A DNA stretch of 64,000 nt from Nannocystis pusilla (lineage in GTDB: Bacteria; Myxococcota_A; Polyangia; Nannocystales; Nannocystaceae): assembly GCF_020073745.1 (NCBI RefSeq), contig NZ_JAIRAU010000031.1:162184-226183 (forward strand), given 5' to 3'. Below the pieces are notes generated by a model that worked only from the letters and a program-made list of their open reading frames with translations, searched no databases and had not been told where the DNA came from. Numbering within the stretch: position 1 is the stretch's first letter; every line of letters begins with the position of its first letter. Below are positions 1 to 7,560 of the stretch, one piece after another. The position numbers and the translations under genes are program-made.

Positions 1-239
1 GCGCCGACGGCCAGGAGGCAACAGCAGGCTCTCCAGCGCCTCCGGCGGCGGCCGATCGGGATTGTGAATACCGCTCGCGCTCGCCCCGCCTCACCCTCGC
101 GCATCGCCCCGCGCGAGAGCCCGACCGTCGCACCGGCGGAGCGCCACCGCATCCGCAGATCCACGGCCTCGCCCGCCGGCTCGCGCTGCGCCCGCTCGCA
201 ACGTCCCGTCCGCCGCGTGCCCGTCGGGCGCAGGCCTCG
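1..239. other. Window edge without a certain gene; possible start of a minus-strand ORF
   Basis: Nothing here is a convincing complete gene. On the minus strand an ATG at 104-102 opens a frame that runs off the left edge; its first 34 residues end in an Arg-rich stretch followed by CCCLLAVG, which could be the start of a signal peptide. That would make it the 5' end of an exported protein divergent from the lipoprotein gene at 255. No family can be assigned from so short a stretch. Confidence 0.3.
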
Positions 240-266
240 CATGGTCTTTCAGTCATGTCTGCTCGT
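240..266. repeat. CATG 14-nt repeat copy overlapping a start codon
   Basis: Two heptamer cores (CATGGTC at 240, CATGTCT at 254) are exactly 14 nt apart with a 7-nt spacer TTTCAGT, matching the family seen elsewhere in the window. The second core contains the ATG start codon of the lipoprotein gene at 255. Confidence 0.6.
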
Positions 267-923
267 CCGGCCGCGCTCCTCCTGCTGTCTGCCGTGCTCA
301 TCGGCTGCGCCCACACCCTCGAGCCTGCGCCCGAGGCCCGGCGTGTCGCCGGCCTCGGCGACGCCGCAGTCGCCGAGAACCTCGGCGTCGAGATCATCGC
401 CTCCGCCAACGCCTGGCGCGGCTTCCCGCCCGACCTCGAGGGCGGCATCACCCCGCTGCTCGTCACCATCACCAACAACAGCGCTCACGCCATCGAGCTG
501 CGCTACGAGTACTTTGGCCTCGTCTCCCCTGGCGGCGTCCGCTACGCCGCCCTCCCGCCGTTTCAGATCCACGACATCGTCTACGCCCCCGTCGACAGGG
601 TCTCGCCCCCGCTCCACTTCGGCGTCGCCCCGTACCTCTCCCCCTGGTACCCCGGCTGGTCGACCTGGAACGGCCCGTTCCCCTACCGCGCCCCCTATTA
701 CGACAGCTACTACACCGCCTTCGAGCGCGTCGCCCTGCCCACCGGCGACATGATCCAGAAGGCCCTCCCCGAGGGTGTCCTCGAGCCCCGGGGTCGGATC
801 ACCGGCTATCTCTACTTCGAGGGCGTCGAGGACACCTCTCGCGTCAATTTCGTCACCCACCTCGTCGACGCCCACACCGGCCAGGCCCTCGGCACCGTCG
901 AGGTCCCCTTCACCGTCGACTGA
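255..923 (+). CDS. Lipoprotein of unknown function
   Basis: A 222-residue exported protein. The N-terminus has a short hydrophobic segment ending in a lipobox, Leu-Ile-Gly-Cys, with Cys18 as the predicted lipidation site, so the product should sit in the inner or outer membrane. The mature part is rich in aromatic residues (a YPGWSTWNG and PYYDSYY stretch around residues 130-155) and ends in regular beta-strand-like sequence. I recognise no enzyme motif. The start was chosen because it gives a clean signal peptide; it lies inside a CATG repeat copy. It could be an adhesin or envelope stabiliser, but that is only a guess. Confidence 0.8.
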   Translation: MSARPAALLLLSAVLIGCAHTLEPAPEARRVAGLGDAAVAENLGVEIIASANAWRGFPPDLEGGITPLLVTITNNSAHAIELRYEYFGLVSPGGVRYAALPPFQIHDIVYAPVDRVSPPLHFGVAPYLSPWYPGWSTWNGPFPYRAPYYDSYYTAFERVALPTGDMIQKALPEGVLEPRGRITGYLYFEGVEDTSRVNFVTHLVDAHTGQALGTVEVPFTVD

Positions 924-966
924 AGACGAACGGCCCGTCGCCACCGGCCTCACCGCCGAGCCTCGC

Positions 967-1378
967 TCATTTCGTGAATTTGAAGTAGGCGAGGTGCTCG
1001 GTGCCGTCGTCCAGACTGAGGATGAGCACCCGGCAGGTGTTCTTCCACCGTTTTTGCGTCCTCCACACGTCGGGATAGGTGTCGGTGAGCGCGTCGTACT
1101 GGAGGCCCGCGCGCCTCGGCCGCCTGCTCCCCGGTGAGCAACGCGATCTGAGACTCGCCCGACCGACCCACCTCGAACGGCTCGATGCCGTGACCTGGAA
1201 TGATGCGAGGAGCCTCGTGCATTGCTGCAGGTATTGCATTGGACATCGACTGCCACCATTGCCGGGCGCGCCCGCCGAGCAGAGGTTCAGAGACCACACA
1301 TGAGGTCTCGTCCACGACGGAAAACTCGCCCCAGGTTTTCCACCAGGAAATGATCCGGAGCGGGGGTCGGGGACACAT
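967..1378 (-). pseudogene. Frameshifted hypothetical gene
   Basis: Two overlapping minus-strand frames each look protein-like over only part of their length. From 1378 one frame gives a plausible sequence as far as a LLTGEQAAEA segment (about 1110-1130). The continuation from there (TDTYPDVWRTQKRW ... GTEHLAYFKFTK) is in a different frame ending at 967. Joined, they would make a protein of about 135 residues. The simplest reading is one gene with an indel near 1110, either a real lesion or a sequence error. No family recognised. It is divergent from the lipoprotein gene at 1387, only 8 nt apart. Confidence 0.4.
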
Positions 1379-1386
1379 CCGAGGCG

Positions 1387-2733
1387 ATGACGAGAGCCAA
1401 GGCGCTGTCCGCCCTTCATATCCTCCCGCTGGCCGCTGTCGCCGCCTGCGGCGACCCCCAGCTCCAATGCGGGCCCGGCACCCACGCCCAGGGCAGCTTT
1501 TGCCTGCCCGACGGCCCGGAACCGGGCAGCACGACGACGATCGAGGACACGACCTTCGATCCGACCGGCGGCGGCCCGGGCGGCTGGACCACCGCCGATC
1601 CCGACCCGACCACCGGCTCATCCGTCTCGGACGGCCCGACCACCAATAGCAGCGACAGCAGCGTGAGCACCACCGAGGGCGGCTGCGTCCCGCTCGAGTG
1701 CGGCGTCGACGTCGCGTGCGGCAGCGTCGGCGACGGCTGCGGCGGCCAGCTCGAGTGCGGCCCGTGCGAGGAGGGCACGATCGACGGCATCCGCCCGGTG
1801 CGGATGATCGCCGATCGCTCGCGCGGACGGCTCTACGTCACCGTGCGCAGCGACAGCCCGATGCACCCGAACGAGCTCGTCGTCATCGACCCGGCCACCG
1901 CGAGCATCGTCGATTCGGTGTTCGTCGGCTCCGACCCGTCGACCATGGCGCTGTCCGACGATCACACGACTTTGTGGATCAGCCTCGAGGGCAGCCTCCA
2001 GATCCGGCGCGTCGACCTCACCACCGCCAGCCCCACGCCTGGGGCCCAGCACGGCCTGCCGCCCGGCGACTTCGACCCCGCGGTCGCCGGGCCGATGGTC
2101 GTGCTGCCGGGGACCACCGACAGCGTCGCCGTGTCGCTGCACAACTACAACTACAGCCCCAGCTTCGAGGGCGTCGCCGTCCTCGACGACGGCGTGCCGC
2201 GGGCGACCAAGACCTCCGGTCACACCGGCGCCTCGCGCCTCACCGGCGGCCCGAGCGGCTGGTTGTTCGGCTACAACAACCTCCACACCGGCTTCGGCTT
2301 CTACGCCATCAAGGTCGAGGCCGGCGGTCCGACGCAGACCGAGCACGAAGGCCTCGTCAGCGGCTTTTACACCGACATCGTCTACGCCGATGGCCGCGTC
2401 TATGCCACCAGCGGCGACGTCGTCGACGTCTCGAACCCGGCCGCGCCCGCCAAGAGCGGCGTGTTCCCGTTCGCCGGCGCCGTCCTCCCGCGTCTCGATC
2501 AGGGCCGCGTCCTCATGCTCACCCCGCCCGACTTCGACAACAACGTCTCCGTCTTGCGTGACCTCGATCCCGTCACCTTCACGCAGAAGCAGGAGGTCCC
2601 GCTCGCGGCCCTCACCGCGGACTATATCGACGACTTCGTGGCCCCCGACGACGCGACCCTCGCCATCATCGCCGGCGAGGGCTTCGGCGAGCCCCCCGTC
2701 GTCCAGATCTTCGCCAACCCGTTCGCCGGCTGA
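1387..2733 (+). CDS. Cys/Thr-rich lipoprotein with beta-propeller-like repeats
   Basis: A 448-residue predicted lipoprotein. The N-terminus ends in Val-Ala-Ala-Cys (Cys21). It is followed by a low-complexity Gly/Thr/Ser linker (about 45-95), a Cys-rich knot with six cysteines (about 98-125), and then repeated strand-turn-strand units with WD/YVTN-propeller-like phrases such as LYVTVRSDSP, ELVVIDPATA and LWISLEGSLQIRRVDL (about 130-445). Such Cys/Thr-linker lipoproteins are characteristic of Nannocystaceae. The likely role is surface binding or scaffolding; no catalytic residues are evident. Confidence 0.85.
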   Translation: MTRAKALSALHILPLAAVAACGDPQLQCGPGTHAQGSFCLPDGPEPGSTTTIEDTTFDPTGGGPGGWTTADPDPTTGSSVSDGPTTNSSDSSVSTTEGGCVPLECGVDVACGSVGDGCGGQLECGPCEEGTIDGIRPVRMIADRSRGRLYVTVRSDSPMHPNELVVIDPATASIVDSVFVGSDPSTMALSDDHTTLWISLEGSLQIRRVDLTTASPTPGAQHGLPPGDFDPAVAGPMVVLPGTTDSVAVSLHNYNYSPSFEGVAVLDDGVPRATKTSGHTGASRLTGGPSGWLFGYNNLHTGFGFYAIKVEAGGPTQTEHEGLVSGFYTDIVYADGRVYATSGDVVDVSNPAAPAKSGVFPFAGAVLPRLDQGRVLMLTPPDFDNNVSVLRDLDPVTFTQKQEVPLAALTADYIDDFVAPDDATLAIIAGEGFGEPPVVQIFANPFAG

Positions 2734-3080
2734 CGGACAACATCGTGCGACCGCGGGGCAGATTGCATGGACATGTCCGAAGAGTCAGACGCGACCCGCC
2801 GCAGCGCCGTCGTCGCCAAAACCACCTCGGCGCCGCGGCCTCGGCTCGATTCGCCAGCCTCGACGCAGCGGCCTCGTCGGCGGGTCGCCCGCGCCGCCGC
2901 GAGCGGCCGTCCCGCCTCTTTCGCCGCATCGGGCCCGTGACGCTGTCGGGGCGCCCCTGAAGCGTCCGGGGCTGCCCGACGCGGCGGTCTCGACGGCTCG
3001 TCCGGATCGACATCGCGTGACCCAAGTCGACGTTGCGCGACTCGACCACCGCGATCATGCAGCGGGGACAGGAGTCGACG
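2734..3080. other. Intergenic stretch with one CATG repeat copy
   Basis: No supportable gene in either strand. A CATGTCC core at 2772 is followed by spacer GAAGAGT and a degenerate core CAGACGC at 2786, the family's 14-nt phasing. The 3' end carries the ribosome-binding sequence (ACAGGAG, about 3065-3071) for the next gene. Confidence 0.5.
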
Positions 3081-4136
3081 ATGATGTTGTCCCGCGCGAT
3101 ATCGGTGGTGGTGTGCCTCTGTGCTCTGGCCGCGTGCGACGGCGCCGTCGAAGCGGACGCGGCGGTCGACCTGCGCGACGGGGTCGACAACGGCATGGCG
3201 TTGAACTCCGCCGTGCTGAACGGCATGCGCGTGAACGGCATGCGCACCAACGGCACGACGCTGAACGGCGTGCGCATGAACGGCATGCGCTTGAACGGCT
3301 GGAACCTCAACGGGCTCAGCCTCAACGGCAGCAGCCTCACGGCCACCGCGGTCGTCAACGGCACCTCGCAGGTGTTCGGCGGAGCCCAGCTGATCGGCGC
3401 CGTGATCGACATCGACCTCGCCGGCGCGCCGTGGCAGCTCCGCTTCGACGACATCTACAAGGACCCCGCGAACCCGACCGGCGACGTGTGGTTCTACGAG
3501 ATCTCGGCCCAGGCCCCCGGCGACACCGGCTGGGAGCCGCTCTGCTTCGATCATCTCGGTCAGCCGACCCAGGCCATCCCGCTCGCCAACTACTGGGACC
3601 TCGCCACCGGCGCGCGGATCGCCGACGCCGGCGTCGTCACCTTCGCCTGCCGCGACGCCGTGCTCGCCAAGTGCGTCGAGTGGGGTTACCGCCCGTGGGC
3701 CAAGGTGGGTTCGACCTCGCTCGCCGATCACCACCAGGCATGTACCCGGATGGCGCGCGCCGACTATTGCGGCGACGGCACCTCGCACACCTTCACCGGC
3801 ACGCCCATCGACATCTCCGACAGGCTGGCCCCGCGGATCCAGACCGCGGTCACGATGAGTCGCCCGAACTGGGGCGCCGAGGCCGAGTGGGGCCCGGGCG
3901 GCGCAGTCTGCGTCGGCGACCAGATCCGCCTCAAGATGTACGACGACGCCGGCGTCCCCTACGCCTACCCGTCCTGCCTCGACGCGCTCGACGACGTCAG
4001 CTCGTGCGGCAGCCTCTCCCCCAGCCGCGGGGGTCTGCTGGCCAACCGCTTCTGCGACAAGTGGCAGGACCAGCCGCAGCAGTGTGACAGCCGCGACGCC
4101 GACGACGACGACGATGAGGACGACGAGGGCGATTGA
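3081..4136 (+). CDS. ADYC-domain lipoprotein with NG pentapeptide repeats
   Basis: A predicted 351-residue lipoprotein; the signal peptide ends in Leu-Ala-Ala-Cys. After a short acidic region come ten consecutive 15-nt units (3189-3338) encoding N-G-x-x-(L/M/V/T) pentapeptides, which should form a right-handed beta-helix-like stack. The C-terminal domain contains the phrase ARADYCGDGTSHT that names the ADYC domain, known from myxobacterial exported proteins, with paired cysteines. The tail is a poly-Asp/Glu run. An upstream in-frame ATG at 3033 exists, but the start at 3081 (or 3084) has the ribosome-binding site and a proper signal peptide. Function unknown; probably outer-surface. Confidence 0.85.
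   Translation: MMLSRAISVVVCLCALAACDGAVEADAAVDLRDGVDNGMALNSAVLNGMRVNGMRTNGTTLNGVRMNGMRLNGWNLNGLSLNGSSLTATAVVNGTSQVFGGAQLIGAVIDIDLAGAPWQLRFDDIYKDPANPTGDVWFYEISAQAPGDTGWEPLCFDHLGQPTQAIPLANYWDLATGARIADAGVVTFACRDAVLAKCVEWGYRPWAKVGSTSLADHHQACTRMARADYCGDGTSHTFTGTPIDISDRLAPRIQTAVTMSRPNWGAEAEWGPGGAVCVGDQIRLKMYDDAGVPYAYPSCLDALDDVSSCGSLSPSRGGLLANRFCDKWQDQPQQCDSRDADDDDDEDDEGD
3189..3338 (+). repeat. Ten tandem 15-nt coding repeats (NG pentapeptides)
   Basis: Each unit starts AAC-GGC (Asn-Gly; Asn-Ser in the second unit) followed by three variable codons, in strict 15-nt register. The repeat encodes the beta-helix-like segment of the ADYC lipoprotein. Confidence 0.85.
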
Positions 4137-4384
4137 TCGCAGGTCGTTCCCCGCGGGCGCCCCTGGCGCTCGAAGGTCTCGGCGCCGGCTTCGCCCGCAA
4201 CCTCGACCTTCACGATCCTCCACGCGATCGCGGGCGGCGTGATCTGGGATGCCTTCGTGCGACCCCTCGAGGAGCGACCGCCCCGCCCGCTTCGGCGAGC
4301 CCCACGCGACCGGGCCGCGCTGGTGGCCGCGGCTCCGCCCCTACGACGGCGCCGCGGGGCATCCCCGCCGGTGACCCGCCCGGC
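4137..4384. other. Convergent intergenic region, nothing recognised
   Basis: It lies between the ADYC lipoprotein gene and the Rieske oxygenase gene, which point at each other. No CATG element, no clear hairpin with a T-run and no credible small gene was found. Confidence 0.4.
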
Positions 4385-5503
4385 TCAGCGGGCCTCGGCC
4401 ACGCGGCCGGAGCTCGACGCCAGGTACTCCTCCCACTTGCGGATCGTCAGCGCCTGGAACGCGTGCACCGCCGGGTTCAGCTCGGCGATGGGCGCCTGCC
4501 AGTGGCGGTTGTAGCCGTCCTGCTCGGCCTCGACGGCGACGCCGTCCTCCTCGAGCAGCGGCTTGAACACCACCTGCTTGGCGATCCCGAGCACCGGCTC
4601 CATCACCTGCCGGGGCATGCGCAGCGGCAGGCCGGGGATCTTGAACCCGTCGAAGTAGAACAGGAAGAACGCGCGGGTGGTCTGCTCGTCGATCGGCAGG
4701 CAGAAGCACCAGTCCTTGATCTTCCCGTCGGTGTCCGACCACTGGTACGGGTATTGATAACACAACGTCATCGCATTGACGTTGGTGCGCTTGCGGTCGA
4801 CGAAGATCTTCATCAGCGGCCCGTCGGCCACCTTCGTATCGTACGACACGTACACGCGGTCGCCCTCGACGCGCAGGTCGGTCAGCGTCGAGTCGGTGAA
4901 CGGGCGGTACTTGCGGTGCAGGTACGCGTGGGTGAAGTCGCTGACGTTGTCGATGATCATCGAGTGGTGGGCCTTCCACGTGAAGTCCACCAGCAGCTTG
5001 GCCCACGGCTTCGGCCCGTCGAGCTCGGGGATCTCCGGCATCGGCGTCGCGTCGGCGCGCGCCGGGTCGCCGAAGAACACCCACACCAGCCCGTAGCGCT
5101 CGCGCACCGGGTAGTGGCGCAGCTCGATCTTCGGCAGCGGCTTGCCGAACAGCTCGTGCGGCACCTTGCACAGCTTGCCGTCGCCGCCGTACTCCCAGCC
5201 GTGGTACGGGCACACCACGTTGCAGCCGTGCACCCGCCCGCCCGACAGCTTGAGCTGGCGGTGGGCGCAGCGGTTGTCGACCGCGCGCAGGGCCCCGTCG
5301 TCGCCGCGGAACACCGCGACCGAGCGGCGCCAGAACGTCACCTCGACCACCTTGCCCGGCGGCACCGCGCGCGCGTACTCGACCGCGTACCAGTGGTTGG
5401 GGTCGAGCCCGGCGGCGCGCACCTTCTGCCGCTTGTTGCGCGCCTCCTCGAAGTTCGGCGGCGGCGCGCGACCGATCGTGTGCAGCATGTCCGTCATCGT
5501 CAT
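4385..5503 (-). CDS. Rieske non-haem iron oxygenase, probably acting on sterols
   Basis: A 372-residue oxygenase alpha subunit. The Rieske [2Fe-2S] centre is intact: Cys79-x-His81 and Cys98-x-x-His101. The catalytic iron site shows Asn186/Asp189, His192 and His196 in the D-x-x-H-x3-H arrangement. Such enzymes hydroxylate or desaturate using electrons from a ferredoxin/reductase; none is encoded nearby. Bacterial sterol C-4 demethylase SdmA and the Neverland/DAF-36 cholesterol 7-desaturases belong to this broad family, and here the gene follows CYP51 and a TMEM97-like gene, so a sterol substrate is likely. Its ATG overlaps the stop codon of the upstream gene (ATGA), indicating translational coupling. 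I chose ATG 5503 because of that overlap and the AGGACGAGG sequence just before it. C-4 demethylase versus desaturase cannot be settled by reading. Confidence 0.88.
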   Translation of the reverse strand: MTMTDMLHTIGRAPPPNFEEARNKRQKVRAAGLDPNHWYAVEYARAVPPGKVVEVTFWRRSVAVFRGDDGALRAVDNRCAHRQLKLSGGRVHGCNVVCPYHGWEYGGDGKLCKVPHELFGKPLPKIELRHYPVRERYGLVWVFFGDPARADATPMPEIPELDGPKPWAKLLVDFTWKAHHSMIIDNVSDFTHAYLHRKYRPFTDSTLTDLRVEGDRVYVSYDTKVADGPLMKIFVDRKRTNVNAMTLCYQYPYQWSDTDGKIKDWCFCLPIDEQTTRAFFLFYFDGFKIPGLPLRMPRQVMEPVLGIAKQVVFKPLLEEDGVAVEAEQDGYNRHWQAPIAELNPAVHAFQALTIRKWEEYLASSSGRVAEAR

Positions 5504-5991
5504 CCTCGTCCTGTCTCGAACAGCGGGCGGACCGCGCCCGCGGGCCCGCGCCGCGGCAGCATGCGCCACAGCAGCGCCAGCGGAAAGAGCACGTACGGCG
5601 CGTAGAGCAGCGCCACCAACCACAGCACCGGCGGCCGCGGCTCGCCGAAGGTGTGCACCCCGAGGAAGATCACCATCGAGTACAGCATCACCGCCGAATA
5701 GACGATCGCCGGCCAGCGGATCCACTCGCGCCGGCGCACCAGCGCGACCGCCAGCACCGCGTAGAACGGCCCGAACACGAAGGCCGACACCCCCGACGCG
5801 ATCCGCAGCCACAGCGGGTTCAGCACGATCAGCGGGTCGTAGGTGCTGCCCCACCAGTAGAAGAAGCCCGCCAGCCCGCTCGTGGCCGGCGCCATCGGCC
5901 CCGGCTCGAGCGCCGCCATGCGGTCGAACAGCACCGACGTGCTGCAGAAGCTCAGCGCGAACACCAGCAGGACCTGGTCAGCCCTGCGCAT
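5500..5991 (-). CDS. TMEM97/EXPERA-like four-helix membrane protein in the sterol operon
   Basis: A 163-residue polytopic protein with four hydrophobic segments. It follows eukaryotic TMEM97 (sigma-2 receptor, EXPERA/DUF2781 superfamily, which also holds the sterol delta8-delta7 isomerase EBP) segment by segment: an early acidic residue in LFDRMAALEP (Asp23), then Trp-rich WWGSTYDPLI (Asp52), EWIRWPAIVYS in helix 3 and YAPYVLFPLALL in helix 4. The two aspartates correspond to those lining the ligand pocket of TMEM97/EBP. Known family members bind or isomerise sterols; placement between CYP51 and a sterol-type oxygenase supports a sterol isomerase or sterol-binding role, which is inference. 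Start: ATG 5991, not the longer ATG 6027, because the extra 12 residues are encoded by a CATG repeat element. Confidence 0.75.
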   Translation of the reverse strand: MRRADQVLLVFALSFCSTSVLFDRMAALEPGPMAPATSGLAGFFYWWGSTYDPLIVLNPLWLRIASGVSAFVFGPFYAVLAVALVRRREWIRWPAIVYSAVMLYSMVIFLGVHTFGEPRPPVLWLVALLYAPYVLFPLALLWRMLPRRGPAGAVRPLFETGRG

Positions 5992-5996
5992 CGGGA

Positions 5997-6045
5997 CATG
6001 TCCCTCGTAACCTGTCACAGCCGCCATGTCCTCCGGGTCATGCCC
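5997..6045. repeat. CATG 14-nt repeat array inside the sterol operon
   Basis: Four cores at 5997 (CATGTCC), 6011 (CCTGTCA), 6025 (CATGTCC) and 6039 (CATGCCC), each 14 nt apart. The array fills most of the space between the CYP51 stop codon and the start of the TMEM97-like gene. The first copy is embedded in the palindrome GGGACATGTCCC. If it terminates transcription elsewhere, here it could reduce expression of the two downstream genes. Confidence 0.7.
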
Positions 6046-7465
6046 CCGCGGACGGCTTGGCGACCCGGCGGTAGCGGATCCGGCACGGCGGGCGCGGGCC
6101 CGCGATCAGGTTGGTGTAGTCGACCGGGTAGCTCGGGTCGAGCATGTCGAGCTCGAAGTTGCGCAGGAGGTGGCTCCACAGCGCGCGCAGCTGCAGCTGG
6201 GCGAACACGATGCCCATGCAGCGGTGGCGCCCGGCCCCGAACGCGATGTGTCCGTAGGGCCAGCGCTTGTCCTCCTCGCGCCCCGGCAGGTAGCGGTCGG
6301 GGTCGAAGCGGTGCGGCTCGGGGAACACGTCGGGCACGCGGTGGCCGACCGCCGGCGAGGCGATGATCATCGCGCCCTCGGGCACGTGCTTGCCCTGGAA
6401 CTCGAACGCCTTGAGCACGCGGCGCATCACCAGGATGATCGGCGGGTACAGCCGCAGCGCCTCCTTGATGGTGCCCTCGAGCAGCTTCATCTTCTGCAGG
6501 TCGTCGTAGGTGATGCGCTCGCGGTCGCCGAGGATCTCGCGCTGCTCCGCGACCAGGCGGCGGAAGATGTGCGGGTGCTGGGCCAGCAGCACCGCGATCC
6601 ACGAGAACGTCACGCCGCTGGTGTGGTGGCCGGCGAACATGATCGTCAGGATGAGCCCCGTGATCTCGTCGACCGTCAGCTTGCGGCCGTCGGCGTAGCT
6701 CGACTCGACCAGCGTCTGCAGGATGTCCTCGTGCGCCTCCGGGTCCTCGCGCCGCTCGGCGACGATCTTCTCGATCATCTCGACCATCTTGACCCGCGCC
6801 CTGTCGCGCCGGCGCATCGCCGGCAGCGGCAGGTACGGCGCGAAGAACGAGATCACGTTGATCCCGCCCTCGAGGTCGGCGTACAGCTCGGAGAACTCCT
6901 TGCTGAGCTTGAAGCGCATCTTGTCGCCCAGCAGGCAGCGCGTCGAGGTGTAGAGCGTCACCTCGTTGCCCACCTCGAGCATGTTGACCTCGCCGGTGTC
7001 GCCCCACTGGCCGAAGAAGTGCTCCGACTCGGCGATGAACCCGTCGGTGTACGTCCGCAGCCGGGACTCGCGCAGCGCCCCGTGGAAGAAGCCCAGCTGC
7101 TCCTTCATGATCTGCGGCTCGGCGTCGTAGGCGATGCCCTTGCCGAACACCGGCGTCATCAGCTGGTACGCCTCGCGCTGGCTGACCTCGTCGTCGCGGA
7201 AGCGGAAGTACTTCTCCTGCGCCGCGTGCCCCGTCATCACCACCCCGAGCGTGCCCGGCAGGCGCACGCTGAAGATGTCGCCGAACATGTCGCGCCCGCG
7301 CTGGACCATCGCCACGGGGTTCGAGCGCAGCTCGCCGGCGTGGCCGACGAACGGCAGCCCGCCCGGCAACATCGGCGGCAGGTTGGGGAGGTCGAGCGGG
7401 AGCGGACGCAGCGTCGAGAGCAGCGTCGTCGCGGTCTGACGCACGTGTTCGGGGACCGTGAACAT
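6038..7465 (-). CDS. cyp51: Sterol 14-alpha-demethylase (CYP51)
   Basis: A 475-residue cytochrome P450 with the diagnostic CYP51 signature in the B-C region, Tyr100 to Asp114 (YQLMTPVFGKGIAYD), and the I-helix motif GHHTSG at 279-284. The ExxR pair is Glu335/Arg338 and the haem ligand is Cys416 in FGAGRHRC. Overall it aligns closely in order and phrase with Mycobacterium tuberculosis CYP51. The enzyme removes the 14-alpha-methyl group of lanosterol-type sterols by three successive oxidations, leaving a delta14 double bond. It is the first gene of a minus-strand unit with the TMEM97-like and Rieske genes. No ferredoxin partner lies nearby. Divergent from it lies a decayed gene that looks like the next enzyme of the pathway. 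Confidence 0.93.
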   Translation of the reverse strand: MFTVPEHVRQTATTLLSTLRPLPLDLPNLPPMLPGGLPFVGHAGELRSNPVAMVQRGRDMFGDIFSVRLPGTLGVVMTGHAAQEKYFRFRDDEVSQREAYQLMTPVFGKGIAYDAEPQIMKEQLGFFHGALRESRLRTYTDGFIAESEHFFGQWGDTGEVNMLEVGNEVTLYTSTRCLLGDKMRFKLSKEFSELYADLEGGINVISFFAPYLPLPAMRRRDRARVKMVEMIEKIVAERREDPEAHEDILQTLVESSYADGRKLTVDEITGLILTIMFAGHHTSGVTFSWIAVLLAQHPHIFRRLVAEQREILGDRERITYDDLQKMKLLEGTIKEALRLYPPIILVMRRVLKAFEFQGKHVPEGAMIIASPAVGHRVPDVFPEPHRFDPDRYLPGREEDKRWPYGHIAFGAGRHRCMGIVFAQLQLRALWSHLLRNFELDMLDPSYPVDYTNLIAGPRPPCRIRYRRVAKPSAGA

Positions 7466-7560
7466 CGAGGGGCAAGCTACCGCATGCGCCCGGACCGGCG
7501 CCCGCGCGCGTGCTGTGAGAGAAATCCTCGCTGCTCACCCGTGGTCACCCTCGGTCCGCG
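7466..7560. other. Divergent region between CYP51 and a decayed reductase gene
   Basis: About 95 nt that should contain the CYP51 promoter on the minus strand. The ribosome-binding sequence ahead of the CYP51 ATG is weak. No operator-like inverted repeat is obvious. Confidence 0.35.

Noticed and set aside
4133..5605. Plus-strand open frame of 490 codons over the Rieske gene
   Set aside because: Biased His/Arg/Val composition, antisense to a gene with intact Rieske motifs.
5997..6045. Riboswitch or attenuator leader between CYP51 and the TMEM97-like gene
   Set aside because: The sequence is the dispersed CATG array, present at many unrelated genes, so a gene-specific sensor is not supported.
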